DNA of 64,000 nucleotides from Ureibacillus sp. FSL W7-1570. GTDB lineage: Bacteria; Bacillota; Bacilli; Bacillales_A; Planococcaceae. The notes beneath the pieces are model-generated. The model saw nothing but the letters and a program-made list of their open reading frames with translations, made no database searches and was not told where the DNA came from. The stretch covers positions 248,001 through 312,000 of the forward strand of contig NZ_CP151979.1 of the NCBI RefSeq assembly GCF_038593265.1, given 5' to 3'. Positions within the stretch are counted from its first letter, which is position 1. Every line of letters starts with the position of its first letter. Of this stretch, positions 32,369 to 41,084 are shown piece after piece. Position numbers and translations under genes: made by a program.

Positions 32369-34786
32369 TTATTTTCTGGAAGTGATTGTTGTTGGTTCCA
32401 TGAAGAATTCATAGTATCCAGGCATTGAAGAGTTGTCATATTTTTTCGTCAATTCCACAAAAGTTTCCCATACAGCCGGATCATGCTCAATAATTAAACG
32501 GGAAGGGGAATTTGCATTATCTTTATTTTCAAATTTATTTCTATGTTTATTGAAAGATCCCCGAACGCCGCTTAAGATGACTTGATTTGCTGCAACTCCT
32601 CCTTTTAGGTGGATATTGGAAATTGTTCCATGCAGTTCAATTTTTTTGTCGGAATATAAGAAAGCGTTAACGACCAAAGGAGTTTCATTTAAATATTTAT
32701 CTTTCAGATCGGTGCTGAGTTGGGAACTGAATTGATAAATAATATCTCCGGTTGCAAAGATGATCAGTTTGTTGTTGTTTGCTGTATTTAATTTGGTGTG
32801 TTGAATATTGACGTCTCCATTGACAAAAAGAATTGCATCTCCTTTAATGTTGGAGTTGTTGATTTTTACATCTCCATCGATAAAATAGACTCCTTTAAGG
32901 GTGAAATTCCCATTGCCCAATAGTCCTGGATCTAAATTCAAAGCTCTTCCTTTCGGGATCAACCCTTCATTATTGATAAGAAAATCAAGCAACCGTGTGG
33001 CGTCTGGATTATCGGATTTGGAGATGACACCGATTCCTTTCAATAGTTGAATCAATAATTTTTTCCGCTCAATATTATTTTTAATATAAAATTCTCCATC
33101 CATCGTATTCCAGTCGTTTTCATCGATGTCCAATTTATCCGAGACCTTATCCGATATTTCTTCGGATACCATATCCCCTGGTACATCCATTTGAATTTCA
33201 TCATCTTTTTTTATACCCAATAAATTTCCCAAAAAATCAAATAAGCCTTTTAGTATGTTACTGACCAGATCCACCAGGCCTTTTAATAAATTATGAACGC
33301 CACCCAACAGGTTTTTTAATAATTGTTGTACGTCATCGCCAAGACTTCCTAAAAAAGTGCCCAATTTTAATTGCGGGGCGACATTGTCCAATATTTCCAA
33401 AACACTGACTGTAACCGATGTATTCACGCTGTCGGCATTATTTACTTCTGTTGTGATATAGTATTGCCCTTTAAGGGAACTATTCAAAAGCACGATGTTG
33501 CCATTATTGAATTTGTATGATCCTTGTATATTTTTTTTATATAAAACTTTAGTTTCATATGCATTGATCTTTTCAGTTAATGCATTTTTCAGGCTATTGT
33601 TAATTTTTCCTAATTCCGTTTTCCCGTGATTAATATAACCTGTTATTGGAACAGGCGTTAATTCTTTTGGTGCGGTTTTGATATTGATATCGCTTTTTTC
33701 AGTTAAAAAGCTGTCTATATCCTTGATGGAATATTTTTTGTAAAAACATTGATCGTTTTGGGAAGTATGTTCATCAAATTTGTAATGTTGCAAGTCATAA
33801 TATGTAAAATACTTATCAGGTACGGTATAGTATCCAAAAGCAATAACCGATACAAGATTGATCAAACTTTTAGGAGTGTCCCCCAGCTTATCCATTAATT
33901 TCTTTAATCCATTAATTAAATTTTTTGCTTCTTCGGATCGTTTACAGCTGCTGCTTATTTCCCATTTTTTTAAATTAAAAAGGGACTTGTCAGGATTCAT
34001 ATAAATTTGAGCCGGTTCATTATTAATGCCTTTAATTTCAGGGTAAATTGTAGATTTCCATGGATTTCCGCCTTCATCGGCGTCGATTTTAGGTGCATAT
34101 GCGCGATTGGCCACCGCAATATTTCCGTTAGTATACACATTCCCTTTAATTTGTATACCGCCGTTTAAAATCAAAGATTCGCTTTTATAGTTCGGATCTT
34201 CTTTTGGAAGGGTGCTGGGATGGGTTGCCACTGCGAAATCCAATATACTTGGATAGTTTTTATATGTCACCCCGAACTTCGCTTCAGCGATAATCACTTT
34301 TTCTTCGCCGTCAGCAAAACCTCTGCTTTTGATGGTGATTGGGACGTAGAAATCATTTTTGTTTAAAAGCTGATCGATTTTGTTTTTATATTCTTTGTTT
34401 TCTTTTTCGTCATATTGGACGCAAGTGGCATACCAAGTACTTCCATCTTTGTTATGTATATAATATTTTTCGTAATCCTTCTCTTCGTTTGGTGGACAAC
34501 TATATGTACTTAAAATATCCATAAAGTCATTTCTGAAACTCGCTGTTTTATTATGATTTGTATCAATTCCCGGCGATGGAATCTTGCTTTCCAAATCCTT
34601 TTCCATACTGGCGATTAAATGCTCAATCCCGCTTTCCGCATTTTTTTTGGCCTGGTTATAATTTTCCCGGTGTTCATTTCGGGCGGTGCCGTTGATGGAC
34701 ATGCCGATTAACGTGAGCGCGATGACTGAACCGAGCATTAATACCATTATGGCAAAAAGCAGGGTGTTTCCTGTTTGGGATTTCAA
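32369..34786 (-). CDS. Very large PilX-like pilus protein with repeats and a Leu/Gly-rich insert, 805 aa
   Basis: TTG start 34786 lies seven bases after AGGAGGG. Residues 4-36 (SQTGNTLLFAIMVLMLGSVI, then MSINGTARNEHRE) match the N terminus of the 695-residue paralogue. Shared blocks: LNGGIQIKGNVYTNGNIAV near 195, GVYFIDGDVKIN and AILFVNGDVNIQ near 650, LIIFATGDIIYQ near 690, and KKIELHGTISNIHLKGG near 720. Unlike the paralogue it carries a segment at about 467-527 rich in Leu, Gly, Val and Asn (QQLLKNLLGGVHNLLKG, then LVSNILKGLFDFLGNLLG) that looks like tandem amphipathic helices. The protein is probably held by its N-terminal helix in the membrane or pilus and exposed outside. It is the third gene of the minus-strand pseudopilin operon. 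Confidence 0.8.
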   Translation of the reverse strand: MKSQTGNTLLFAIMVLMLGSVIALTLIGMSINGTARNEHRENYNQAKKNAESGIEHLIASMEKDLESKIPSPGIDTNHNKTASFRNDFMDILSTYSCPPNEEKDYEKYYIHNKDGSTWYATCVQYDEKENKEYKNKIDQLLNKNDFYVPITIKSRGFADGEEKVIIAEAKFGVTYKNYPSILDFAVATHPSTLPKEDPNYKSESLILNGGIQIKGNVYTNGNIAVANRAYAPKIDADEGGNPWKSTIYPEIKGINNEPAQIYMNPDKSLFNLKKWEISSSCKRSEEAKNLINGLKKLMDKLGDTPKSLINLVSVIAFGYYTVPDKYFTYYDLQHYKFDEHTSQNDQCFYKKYSIKDIDSFLTEKSDINIKTAPKELTPVPITGYINHGKTELGKINNSLKNALTEKINAYETKVLYKKNIQGSYKFNNGNIVLLNSSLKGQYYITTEVNNADSVNTSVTVSVLEILDNVAPQLKLGTFLGSLGDDVQQLLKNLLGGVHNLLKGLVDLVSNILKGLFDFLGNLLGIKKDDEIQMDVPGDMVSEEISDKVSDKLDIDENDWNTMDGEFYIKNNIERKKLLIQLLKGIGVISKSDNPDATRLLDFLINNEGLIPKGRALNLDPGLLGNGNFTLKGVYFIDGDVKINNSNIKGDAILFVNGDVNIQHTKLNTANNNKLIIFATGDIIYQFSSQLSTDLKDKYLNETPLVVNAFLYSDKKIELHGTISNIHLKGGVAANQVILSGVRGSFNKHRNKFENKDNANSPSRLIIEHDPAVWETFVELTKKYDNSSMPGYYEFFMEPTTITSRK

Positions 34787-34806
34787 TTATGTTCCCTCCT
34801 TAAAAA

Positions 34807-35295
34807 CTAAGGTATAGAATGGACTTCTTTGTTAAAGGTTTTGGATTTACCGTTGTATTCAAGGGTCAAAGTGATTTTATAGATGTTGTTTCTTTCTTTT
34901 ACAATTTTTGTATTAGGGAAGTCGGAAATTTTGATGTCTGGATACGAGGATTCAATCTTTTCACCTCCGACATAGAGTGAAACCATTCCGCCATCATTTT
35001 TAAATCCGGTGATGTTTGCCGGCGAATCTTTTTCGACGATATAATACCCTTCAGTCTCCGATTGAACGATTTTTTCCACATTGTTTTCACTGAGGGAAAA
35101 AATATAATTTGACAAATTCTCCAAATAGTAATCCGCGACATCCCGTACATTGGCGGAAGTGATTATTTTTTCTTTGTGATTAAAGAACATGCCAAATAAC
35201 ACATTGAAAGCCAAAAGGGCAATTATTGTACCCAACACCAATACCGCCAACACTTCTACTAATGTCATTCCCTTTGAATTCCAATTTTTCATCAT
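34807..35295 (-). CDS. Type IV pilin-like (pseudopilin) protein, 162 aa
   Basis: The N terminus SKGMTLVEVLAVLVLGTII has the class III prepilin signature: cleavage expected after Gly in KG/MTLVE with Glu at +5, followed by a hydrophobic helix to about residue 33. The rest is a small, mostly beta domain (IVEKDSPANITGF, VSLYVGGEKIE, KITLTLEYNGKSKTF). ATG 35295 overlaps the stop of the upstream pseudopilin gene (ATGA). It is probably a minor pilin of the PilW/ComGF-like kind that primes pilus assembly together with its neighbours. Specific minor-pilin class cannot be settled from sequence. Confidence 0.85.
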   Translation of the reverse strand: MMKNWNSKGMTLVEVLAVLVLGTIIALLAFNVLFGMFFNHKEKIITSANVRDVADYYLENLSNYIFSLSENNVEKIVQSETEGYYIVEKDSPANITGFKNDGGMVSLYVGGEKIESSYPDIKISDFPNTKIVKERNNIYKITLTLEYNGKSKTFNKEVHSIP

Positions 35296-35789
35296 AGTTC
35301 AACATATCCTTCTATTTCGCTTTTTCCAATCAAATCTTTGATGCTGGTTGTTCCATTCGTAATGATCTCCACCCGTTTTACTTTTACAACAACCGGTCTT
35401 AAGCCGAAATCGCTTATTTCTTGTTTGTTTGCTTTCCTCGCATAGGCGCTCACTTGATATGTTTCATGATTCATTTCAACAAAATAGCAATCTTTCCCAT
35501 TGATTTTTTTGGTCGAAAGATTTTCCATATTAATGGAGCTTAAGGGGATTTCAACTTCCTGATCCGGATTGGAAGCTGTTTCGATTGCTTCTTTTACGAT
35601 GTGATTTTCCGCTTTCAGCCGTTCCAAAATGGTTTCCGCCAAATCAATCACAACCAGTTTTTCGTTATTAATCGAATTGGTCTTATTCGATTGAATAACG
35701 AGTTGGGCAACGCTTAATAAAACAATCGTTATGATAAGGAGGCTGGCGACCACTTCGACGAGGGTCAGCCCCTTTTCATTAAGCTTCAT
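35292..35789 (-). CDS. Type IV pilin-like (pseudopilin) protein, 165 aa
   Basis: MKLNEKGLTLVEVVASLLII is a textbook class III prepilin leader (six-residue leader, KG/LTLVE, Glu+5, hydrophobic helix to about residue 30), resembling PilV/GspI-type minor pilins. The C-terminal part is mixed alpha/beta (IDLAETILERLKAEN, CYFVEMNHETYQVSAYARK). SD AAGGAGTGG precedes ATG 35789. It is the first gene of the minus-strand operon, ahead of the 162-residue pseudopilin and the 805-residue PilX-like protein. Confidence 0.87.
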   Translation of the reverse strand: MKLNEKGLTLVEVVASLLIITIVLLSVAQLVIQSNKTNSINNEKLVVIDLAETILERLKAENHIVKEAIETASNPDQEVEIPLSSINMENLSTKKINGKDCYFVEMNHETYQVSAYARKANKQEISDFGLRPVVVKVKRVEIITNGTTSIKDLIGKSEIEGYVEL

Positions 35790-36019
35790 ATTTTGCCACT
35801 CCTTAAGTCATAGTTAGTCGTAGTAGATAAAAAAATCAAATCAATAATGTGAAAATAGAAATAGAACAACTAAAATATAGTTTATTCCAAACAACAAATC
35901 TACTAGATTAAACAGAAATTGTTTTGAGATTCTTTGACAAAATGATTCTTTTATATTATTGCAAAAGAAACCAAGAAAATGTAATAGTCCGAAAGATATA
36001 TTTATATATACCCTTTGAA

Positions 36020-36059
36020 TAAAAAAACAAACCCTGCATCGCGAAAGGCAGGGTTTGTT
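36020..36059 (-). terminator. Terminator of the 153-aa membrane protein gene
   Basis: AACAAACCCTGC pairs with GCAGGGTTTGTT (12 bp, 10-base loop). The A run at 36021-36027 becomes the U tail for minus-strand transcription, so this gene ends before the pseudopilin operon. Confidence 0.8.
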
Positions 36060-36078
36060 CCGGTTTTACGGGAAGAGT

Positions 36079-36540
36079 TTAAGATTGATTTTCTTGCTTT
36101 TCCCATTTCAATACATTTTGTTTTTCCACGATTAGAGCGCCGTTTTTCTTATCAAATATGGCTACAGTCACTACTGATAAATTTTCAAATTGCGCATGGG
36201 GCTTCATTTTTAATATTACGTAATATTCATCATCTTCATCATATTCTTTTTCAAAAGTGAAGATGGCGTATTCGCCTTCCTTTGGCTCGCGATAACCGAT
36301 TGATTGTATCGCTTCAAACCGTTTCTCGAAAGGATATTCTTTTGCAACGGCATAAGCCTTATCCAATTCCGATTCCACCACTTTGGTCGCCTCGGCAATC
36401 TCTTCTTCGGAAAATTCGATGTTTTGATCTTTGATTGTAAAATAAACAATCGCAACTGCAGAGATAAGAAAAATAATGACAAGAGTGATGACTGTGATAA
36501 TGAGAGGTTTGCCGCCTCTTTGATTGGAAAGATATTTCAT
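36079..36540 (-). CDS. Single-pass membrane protein of unknown function, 153 aa
   Basis: I do not recognise it. Residues 11-35 (KPLIITVITLVIIFLISAVA) form one membrane helix after a short basic N terminus. The remainder is acidic and contains an alpha/beta domain: EEEIAEATKVVESELDKAY, then GYREPKEGEYAIFTF and EYYVILKMKPHAQFENLSVV. It has its own terminator and stands between the pseudopilin operon and the divergent VanW/pil operon, so it may be an accessory pilus factor; this is position-based inference. No lipobox or prepilin site is seen. Confidence 0.7.
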   Translation of the reverse strand: MKYLSNQRGGKPLIITVITLVIIFLISAVAIVYFTIKDQNIEFSEEEIAEATKVVESELDKAYAVAKEYPFEKRFEAIQSIGYREPKEGEYAIFTFEKEYDEDDEYYVILKMKPHAQFENLSVVTVAIFDKKNGALIVEKQNVLKWEKQENQS

Positions 36541-37004
36541 AAGTTACACCTACTTCGGTATGGAATGAAATCTATTTTCAATGTAAACGAAAACACAAAA
36601 AAATGCCAGTGGTGCAAAAAGAATGTCCCTTCATTGTCACAAATTTCGATTTAAAATTCATGATTTTCTTGGTTAGGCAAAAAATTGTAACAATTATGAA
36701 AAGGAATGTACAAAATTATATAAAAATAATAAAGTCTAAATGAATATAATGCTTAGTATAAGGGTACTATTATATTAAGTATAACATCAAATTCCAGTTT
36801 ATGTAAAAATAATTAGTTAGTTGCACATGTTTCTATCGGATTTTTAAAAAATTTTAATAAAATAGGAAAAAAGTATGATACAAAAGTTTGAAAATTATTG
36901 TATTCTTTTTTTGAGTTAGAAAAGGCAGGGAAAAATGGAATAAAAAATAGTATTTTTCAACTAAAAATAATAAAAAAATAACATAAAATAATGAGGTGGA
37001 TAGT
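36541..37004. other. Divergent intergenic region between the minus and plus pilus transcripts
   Basis: About 460 bases of very AT-rich DNA. It must hold promoters for the 153-aa gene (-) and the VanW/pil operon (+). Several TATAAT-like stretches exist (for example near 36738-36775), but no -35/-10 pair stands out. No ORF is supported. Confidence 0.45.
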
Positions 37005-38348
37005 TTGAAAACTATAAAATCACGTAAAGCTTTCACCTTCGTCCTGGTGGCTGCTGTCTTGGTTTGCTTACTGATTCCGGCACAATCCTATTTGACAGCT
37101 TTTGCGGACGAGAAGCGATCGAATGGTTCTACCATTGGTGGCATTGATGTTTCCGGTCTGAAAGATCAGGAAATAAAAAAAGTGCTGGAAAATGCCATTG
37201 ATGAATGGGCATCAGAGCCGATCGTCATCCGGGGTGGAGGTGAAGAACTGAGCATTGACCCGCAAGAAATCATATTTGATATTGATCGGGCGATCGATGA
37301 ATATCGAGATTCAACAGATAAACCTTTCTATCTTTTTTGGAAATCAGAAGAAGTTGTACATATTCCGATACATATTTCAGATAGTGAATCTATCAAAGAA
37401 CAAATATCATACATAACCATTTGGGATACGGAAGATACATATAAACGGGTTTTAGCGCAAGCATCATACTTGGAGTCTCATGAAATTGAGGCGGTTGTAA
37501 CAGACACCACACAATTGGAGAATGAGAGAATCGCATTGTCCATTGAAAAAATTCCAGCCAATACAAAAGGTGTACAAGCATTGGCGGAAGAATTGAACGA
37601 ATACATATTAGAGCCGAACGAAGCTTTTTCACTATTAACAGTGTTGGAAAATTTGACGGATTCCGCAAATACGGAAGGTTTAAATTTTGTCGGATCGATG
37701 ATTTACAACACCGTTTTGCAGGCAAATATCGAAATTATGGAGAGACATGCCCAAAAAGAATTACCTGGTTATTTACAGCCGGGATTGAACGTCTCCGTAG
37801 ATGCGTTCAGTGAGAAAGATCTGCAATTTATCAACGTATCGAAACATCCATATTTACTGAAAATGTCCGTCGAAGGAGAAAATTTAAAAGTAGAGTTGTA
37901 TTCCAGTGTGAAAGATGTAACGGTTCGGGTTTCCGTTCAACAGCAAACGATTGCTCCCCGAATCATCAACAGATTTTCAAAAGATTTGCCGATGGGAAGT
38001 TCCAGATTGATTCAAGAAGGAAAACAAGGACTTCGGGTGACCGTTACAAGAACAATGACGGATAGCAACGGTGAAGAAAAAACTGAAGAAATTAGTCGTG
38101 ATTATTATGCGCCGACAAACCGGATCGTGTTAAAATCAGCCATTCAACCGAAAGAATCGGCTGAAGAAGAAACGGGTCCAAATTCCGGCAACGTGGACAA
38201 CTTGGATTTGGATGGAAACGGACTGCCTGATTTTGAACAAAACAACAATAAAACTGACGGCAATTCCAATCAAGACAAGGACAAAAATAAAGACGAATTA
38301 CCTCCTGGAAGTTACTATGACAAGGGTGGGAATTTAGTAACTTCATAG
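37005..38348 (+). CDS. VanW-like protein with G5 domain, secreted or membrane-anchored
   Basis: This 447-residue protein starts best at TTG 37005 (AGGTGG five bases before; GTG 36996 lies inside the SD). Residues 8-32 form a hydrophobic signal/anchor followed by AFADEK, a possible signal-peptidase site. Residues about 35-190 match the putative peptidoglycan-binding region of YoaR-like proteins; VanW-like motifs follow (PNEAFSLLTVLENLT, NFVGSMIYNTVLQANIEIMERHA); near 320-390 there is a G5 domain (RVTVTRTMTDSNGEEKTEEI). The tail is low-complexity Asn/Asp/Lys. In Bacillales such proteins often head type IV pilus operons, as here, 17 bases before pilB. A cell-wall docking role is inference. Confidence 0.82.
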   Translation: MKTIKSRKAFTFVLVAAVLVCLLIPAQSYLTAFADEKRSNGSTIGGIDVSGLKDQEIKKVLENAIDEWASEPIVIRGGGEELSIDPQEIIFDIDRAIDEYRDSTDKPFYLFWKSEEVVHIPIHISDSESIKEQISYITIWDTEDTYKRVLAQASYLESHEIEAVVTDTTQLENERIALSIEKIPANTKGVQALAEELNEYILEPNEAFSLLTVLENLTDSANTEGLNFVGSMIYNTVLQANIEIMERHAQKELPGYLQPGLNVSVDAFSEKDLQFINVSKHPYLLKMSVEGENLKVELYSSVKDVTVRVSVQQQTIAPRIINRFSKDLPMGSSRLIQEGKQGLRVTVTRTMTDSNGEEKTEEISRDYYAPTNRIVLKSAIQPKESAEEETGPNSGNVDNLDLDGNGLPDFEQNNNKTDGNSNQDKDKNKDELPPGSYYDKGGNLVTS

Positions 38349-38365
38349 AAAGCGAGGGGAAACAT

Positions 38366-40027
38366 ATGAAATATCGCAAGCGGCTCGGGGATTTGCTCGT
38401 TGAAGCAGGTGTCATAACACCCGGACAACTCGAATACGCATTGAAAAATAAGTCAAGCGATGAAAAGTTGGGAGATTTTTTAATCCGTGAAAATATATTG
38501 ACAGAGCAACAACTGATAGAAGTGCTCGAATTCCAACTGGGTGTTCCCCATATCAACTTGAGCCAATATCCAATCGATCCGGAAGTGCTCCAACTCGTGC
38601 CGGCGGAATTGGCAAAAAGGGCGCAAGTAATGCCTATACGGCGGGATAAAAATAAATTGTTCATCGCCATGGCGGACCCGATGGACTATTTCGCCATCGA
38701 AGAAGTGAGGATGGCAACCGGGTGCCATATAGAGACGGGCATTGCGGCGAAAGACGATTTGTATCGAACGATTGCCAAATATTACGATTTGCAGGAATCA
38801 ATGGATGCGGCAATGGCTGACATAAACATTGATGCGAACGAAGCGGCGGATACACAGATAACCGATGATGATTCACCCATTGTCCGCTTGGTGAATCAGT
38901 TGATTTCCAATGCGGTGTTGTTAAGGGCGAGTGATATTCACTTTGATCCGCAAGAAACGGATTTCCGTGTAAGGTACCGGATTGACGGGGTTCTCAGAAC
39001 TGAACGTTCAATCCCGAAACATATGCAAAATATGATTACAGCCCGCATAAAAATCATGGGGAATTTAAATATTACGGAAAATCGCATTCCGCAAGACGGC
39101 CGCATTAAAACGACGATCAATTTCCGACCGGTGGATATCCGGTTGTCGACATTGCCCACAATTTACGGAGAAAAAATTGTGATGCGGATCCTCGATTTGA
39201 GCAATGCGGCAACAAGCATCGATAAATTGGGATTCAGCAAACTGAATGAACAATTGTTCAGAAACATGATATCCAAACCGAATGGCATCGTATTGATCAC
39301 TGGCCCTACCGGTTCCGGGAAATCGACGACATTGTACGCGGCCTTATCTGAACTGAACAAAGAAGGCGTCAATATCATTACCGTTGAAGATCCGGTGGAA
39401 TACCGATTGGAAGGAATCAATCAAATTCAAGTGAAAGAAGAAGTGGGATTGACCTTTGCGGCAGGATTGCGTTCCATTCTCCGACAAGACCCGGACATTA
39501 TTATGATAGGAGAAATAAGGGATTTGGAAACTGCGCAAATTGCAACCCGGGCATCGCTGACCGGACACTTGGTTTTAAGCACGCTCCATACGAACAATGC
39601 CGTTGAATCGATTTCCAGACTGGAAGATATGGGCATTGAATCGTTCTTGATTGCATCTTCCGTAGTTGGTGTAGTGGCTCAACGTTTAGTAAGACGGGTT
39701 TGCCGTGACTGTGCGGAAACGGTGCCGGCAACCTCGAGGGAAAAGGAACTGTTTGCCAAAGAAGGTTTGCAGATTGAGAACGTGCTCAGGGGGCGCGGCT
39801 GTCCTGCCTGCAACCATACAGGTTATAAAGGAAGAATTGCGATTCATGAAATATTGCCGATAGATCGGACGGTAAGAGAATACATATCACAGCGGAAAGG
39901 GATTGCGGCGATAATGGCTTACATGAAGCGCGAAGGTTATCGTACTTTGCTAGGGGACGGTTTCTTGAAAGTATTGGATGGACTGACAACAACAGAAGAA
40001 GTATTACGCGTGGCAACGGTTGAATAG
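38366..40027 (+). CDS. pilB: Type IV pilus assembly ATPase PilB
   Basis: This 553-residue hexameric ATPase powers pilus extension. An N-terminal GspE/MshEN domain (LGDLLVEAGVITPGQLEYAL; GVPHINLSQYPIDPEVLQLVP) is followed by the RecA-like domain with Walker A TGPTGSGKSTTLYAA near residue 315, the Asp box near 340, Walker B DPDIIMIGEIRDLETA near 375, and His box STLHTNNAVESISRL near 405. The Cys4 zinc motif is complete (CRDC near 447 and CPACNHTGYKGR near 480). SD GCGAGGGGAA. First motor gene of the operon. Confidence 0.95.
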   Translation: MKYRKRLGDLLVEAGVITPGQLEYALKNKSSDEKLGDFLIRENILTEQQLIEVLEFQLGVPHINLSQYPIDPEVLQLVPAELAKRAQVMPIRRDKNKLFIAMADPMDYFAIEEVRMATGCHIETGIAAKDDLYRTIAKYYDLQESMDAAMADINIDANEAADTQITDDDSPIVRLVNQLISNAVLLRASDIHFDPQETDFRVRYRIDGVLRTERSIPKHMQNMITARIKIMGNLNITENRIPQDGRIKTTINFRPVDIRLSTLPTIYGEKIVMRILDLSNAATSIDKLGFSKLNEQLFRNMISKPNGIVLITGPTGSGKSTTLYAALSELNKEGVNIITVEDPVEYRLEGINQIQVKEEVGLTFAAGLRSILRQDPDIIMIGEIRDLETAQIATRASLTGHLVLSTLHTNNAVESISRLEDMGIESFLIASSVVGVVAQRLVRRVCRDCAETVPATSREKELFAKEGLQIENVLRGRGCPACNHTGYKGRIAIHEILPIDRTVREYISQRKGIAAIMAYMKREGYRTLLGDGFLKVLDGLTTTEEVLRVATVE

Positions 40028-40040
40028 AAAGGGATGAGCT

Positions 40041-41084
40041 ATGAATATTTCAATAGAAGATATTCTGAGAAGCGCTTTTGAAAATAATGCTTCGGATATA
40101 CATATCACTGTCGGAACACCGCCGATTTTCCGGATCCACGGAATGTTGGAGAAATTTGGGGATGTGGAATTCTCTGCCGAAGAAATTGAAGAGATGGTCA
40201 ATCAGCTTTTGCCCAAGTACAAGTTGAAGGGATATCGAATAAAAGGTGATGCCGATTTTAATTATACATACAATGAAAACGTTCGATTCCGTGTAAATGT
40301 TTATAAACAGCGAAATGCGCCGGCAATCGCATTCCGGTTGATTCCTACCAAAATTCCGACGATTAGATCTTTGGAAATGCCAAAAGTGCTATTTGATTTG
40401 GCGGAAAGAGCACAAGGGCTTGTATTGGTCACAGGTCCTACAGGTTCCGGGAAATCTTCGACCTTGGCGGCAATGATCAATCATATTAACGAAACAATGA
40501 AAAAACATATTATCACCCTTGAAGATCCAATTGAATTTATTCATTCTCACAAAAATTCGATTGTGAATCAACGGGAAGTCGGTACAGATGTAAGAAATTT
40601 CGCCACCGGCTTAAGAGCGGCGTTGCGGCAAGACCCGGATGTGATTCTCGTCGGGGAGATGAGGGATTTGGAAACCATCTCAACGGCAATCACGGCTGCG
40701 GAAACCGGACATTTGGTGTTTGGAACTCTTCATACATTGGATGCGCCGTCCGCGATCAATCGTATCATCGATGTCTTTCCGCCCCATCAGCAAAATCAGA
40801 TTCGTTCGCAATTGGCCAGTGTATTGGAAGGCGTCATTTCACAGCGTCTGTTCGTCAGAAAAGATAAAAAAGGCCGTGTGGCGGCAACGGAAATTCTTGT
40901 TGCCGTGCCATCTGTAAAAAATTTAATACGCAGTGAAAAAATTGAACAAATTCCAAATATTATGCAAACAAGCCGGGCGTTGGGTATGCATACGATGCAA
41001 CATTCAATCCAGGAATTGCTTGCAAAAGGGCAAGTGTCGTTGGAAGAAGTCAAACCATACATGAACGTTGGTGATTACCGGTGA
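40041..41084 (+). CDS. pilT: Type IV pilus retraction ATPase PilT
   Basis: This 347-residue ATPase drives pilus retraction (twitching, DNA uptake). N terminus: ILRSAFENNASDIHITVGTPP; Walker A TGPTGSGKSSTLAAM near residue 132; Walker B DPDVILVGEMRDLETIS near 198; GTLHTLDAPSAINRIID near 230. The C-terminal AIRNLIRE signature of PilT reads SVKNLIRSEKIEQIPN here, a mild departure. Presence of a real PilT separates this locus from the ComG pseudopilus, which lacks it, and supports dynamic pili. It overlaps pilC by 4 bases. Confidence 0.94.
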   Translation: MNISIEDILRSAFENNASDIHITVGTPPIFRIHGMLEKFGDVEFSAEEIEEMVNQLLPKYKLKGYRIKGDADFNYTYNENVRFRVNVYKQRNAPAIAFRLIPTKIPTIRSLEMPKVLFDLAERAQGLVLVTGPTGSGKSSTLAAMINHINETMKKHIITLEDPIEFIHSHKNSIVNQREVGTDVRNFATGLRAALRQDPDVILVGEMRDLETISTAITAAETGHLVFGTLHTLDAPSAINRIIDVFPPHQQNQIRSQLASVLEGVISQRLFVRKDKKGRVAATEILVAVPSVKNLIRSEKIEQIPNIMQTSRALGMHTMQHSIQELLAKGQVSLEEVKPYMNVGDYR

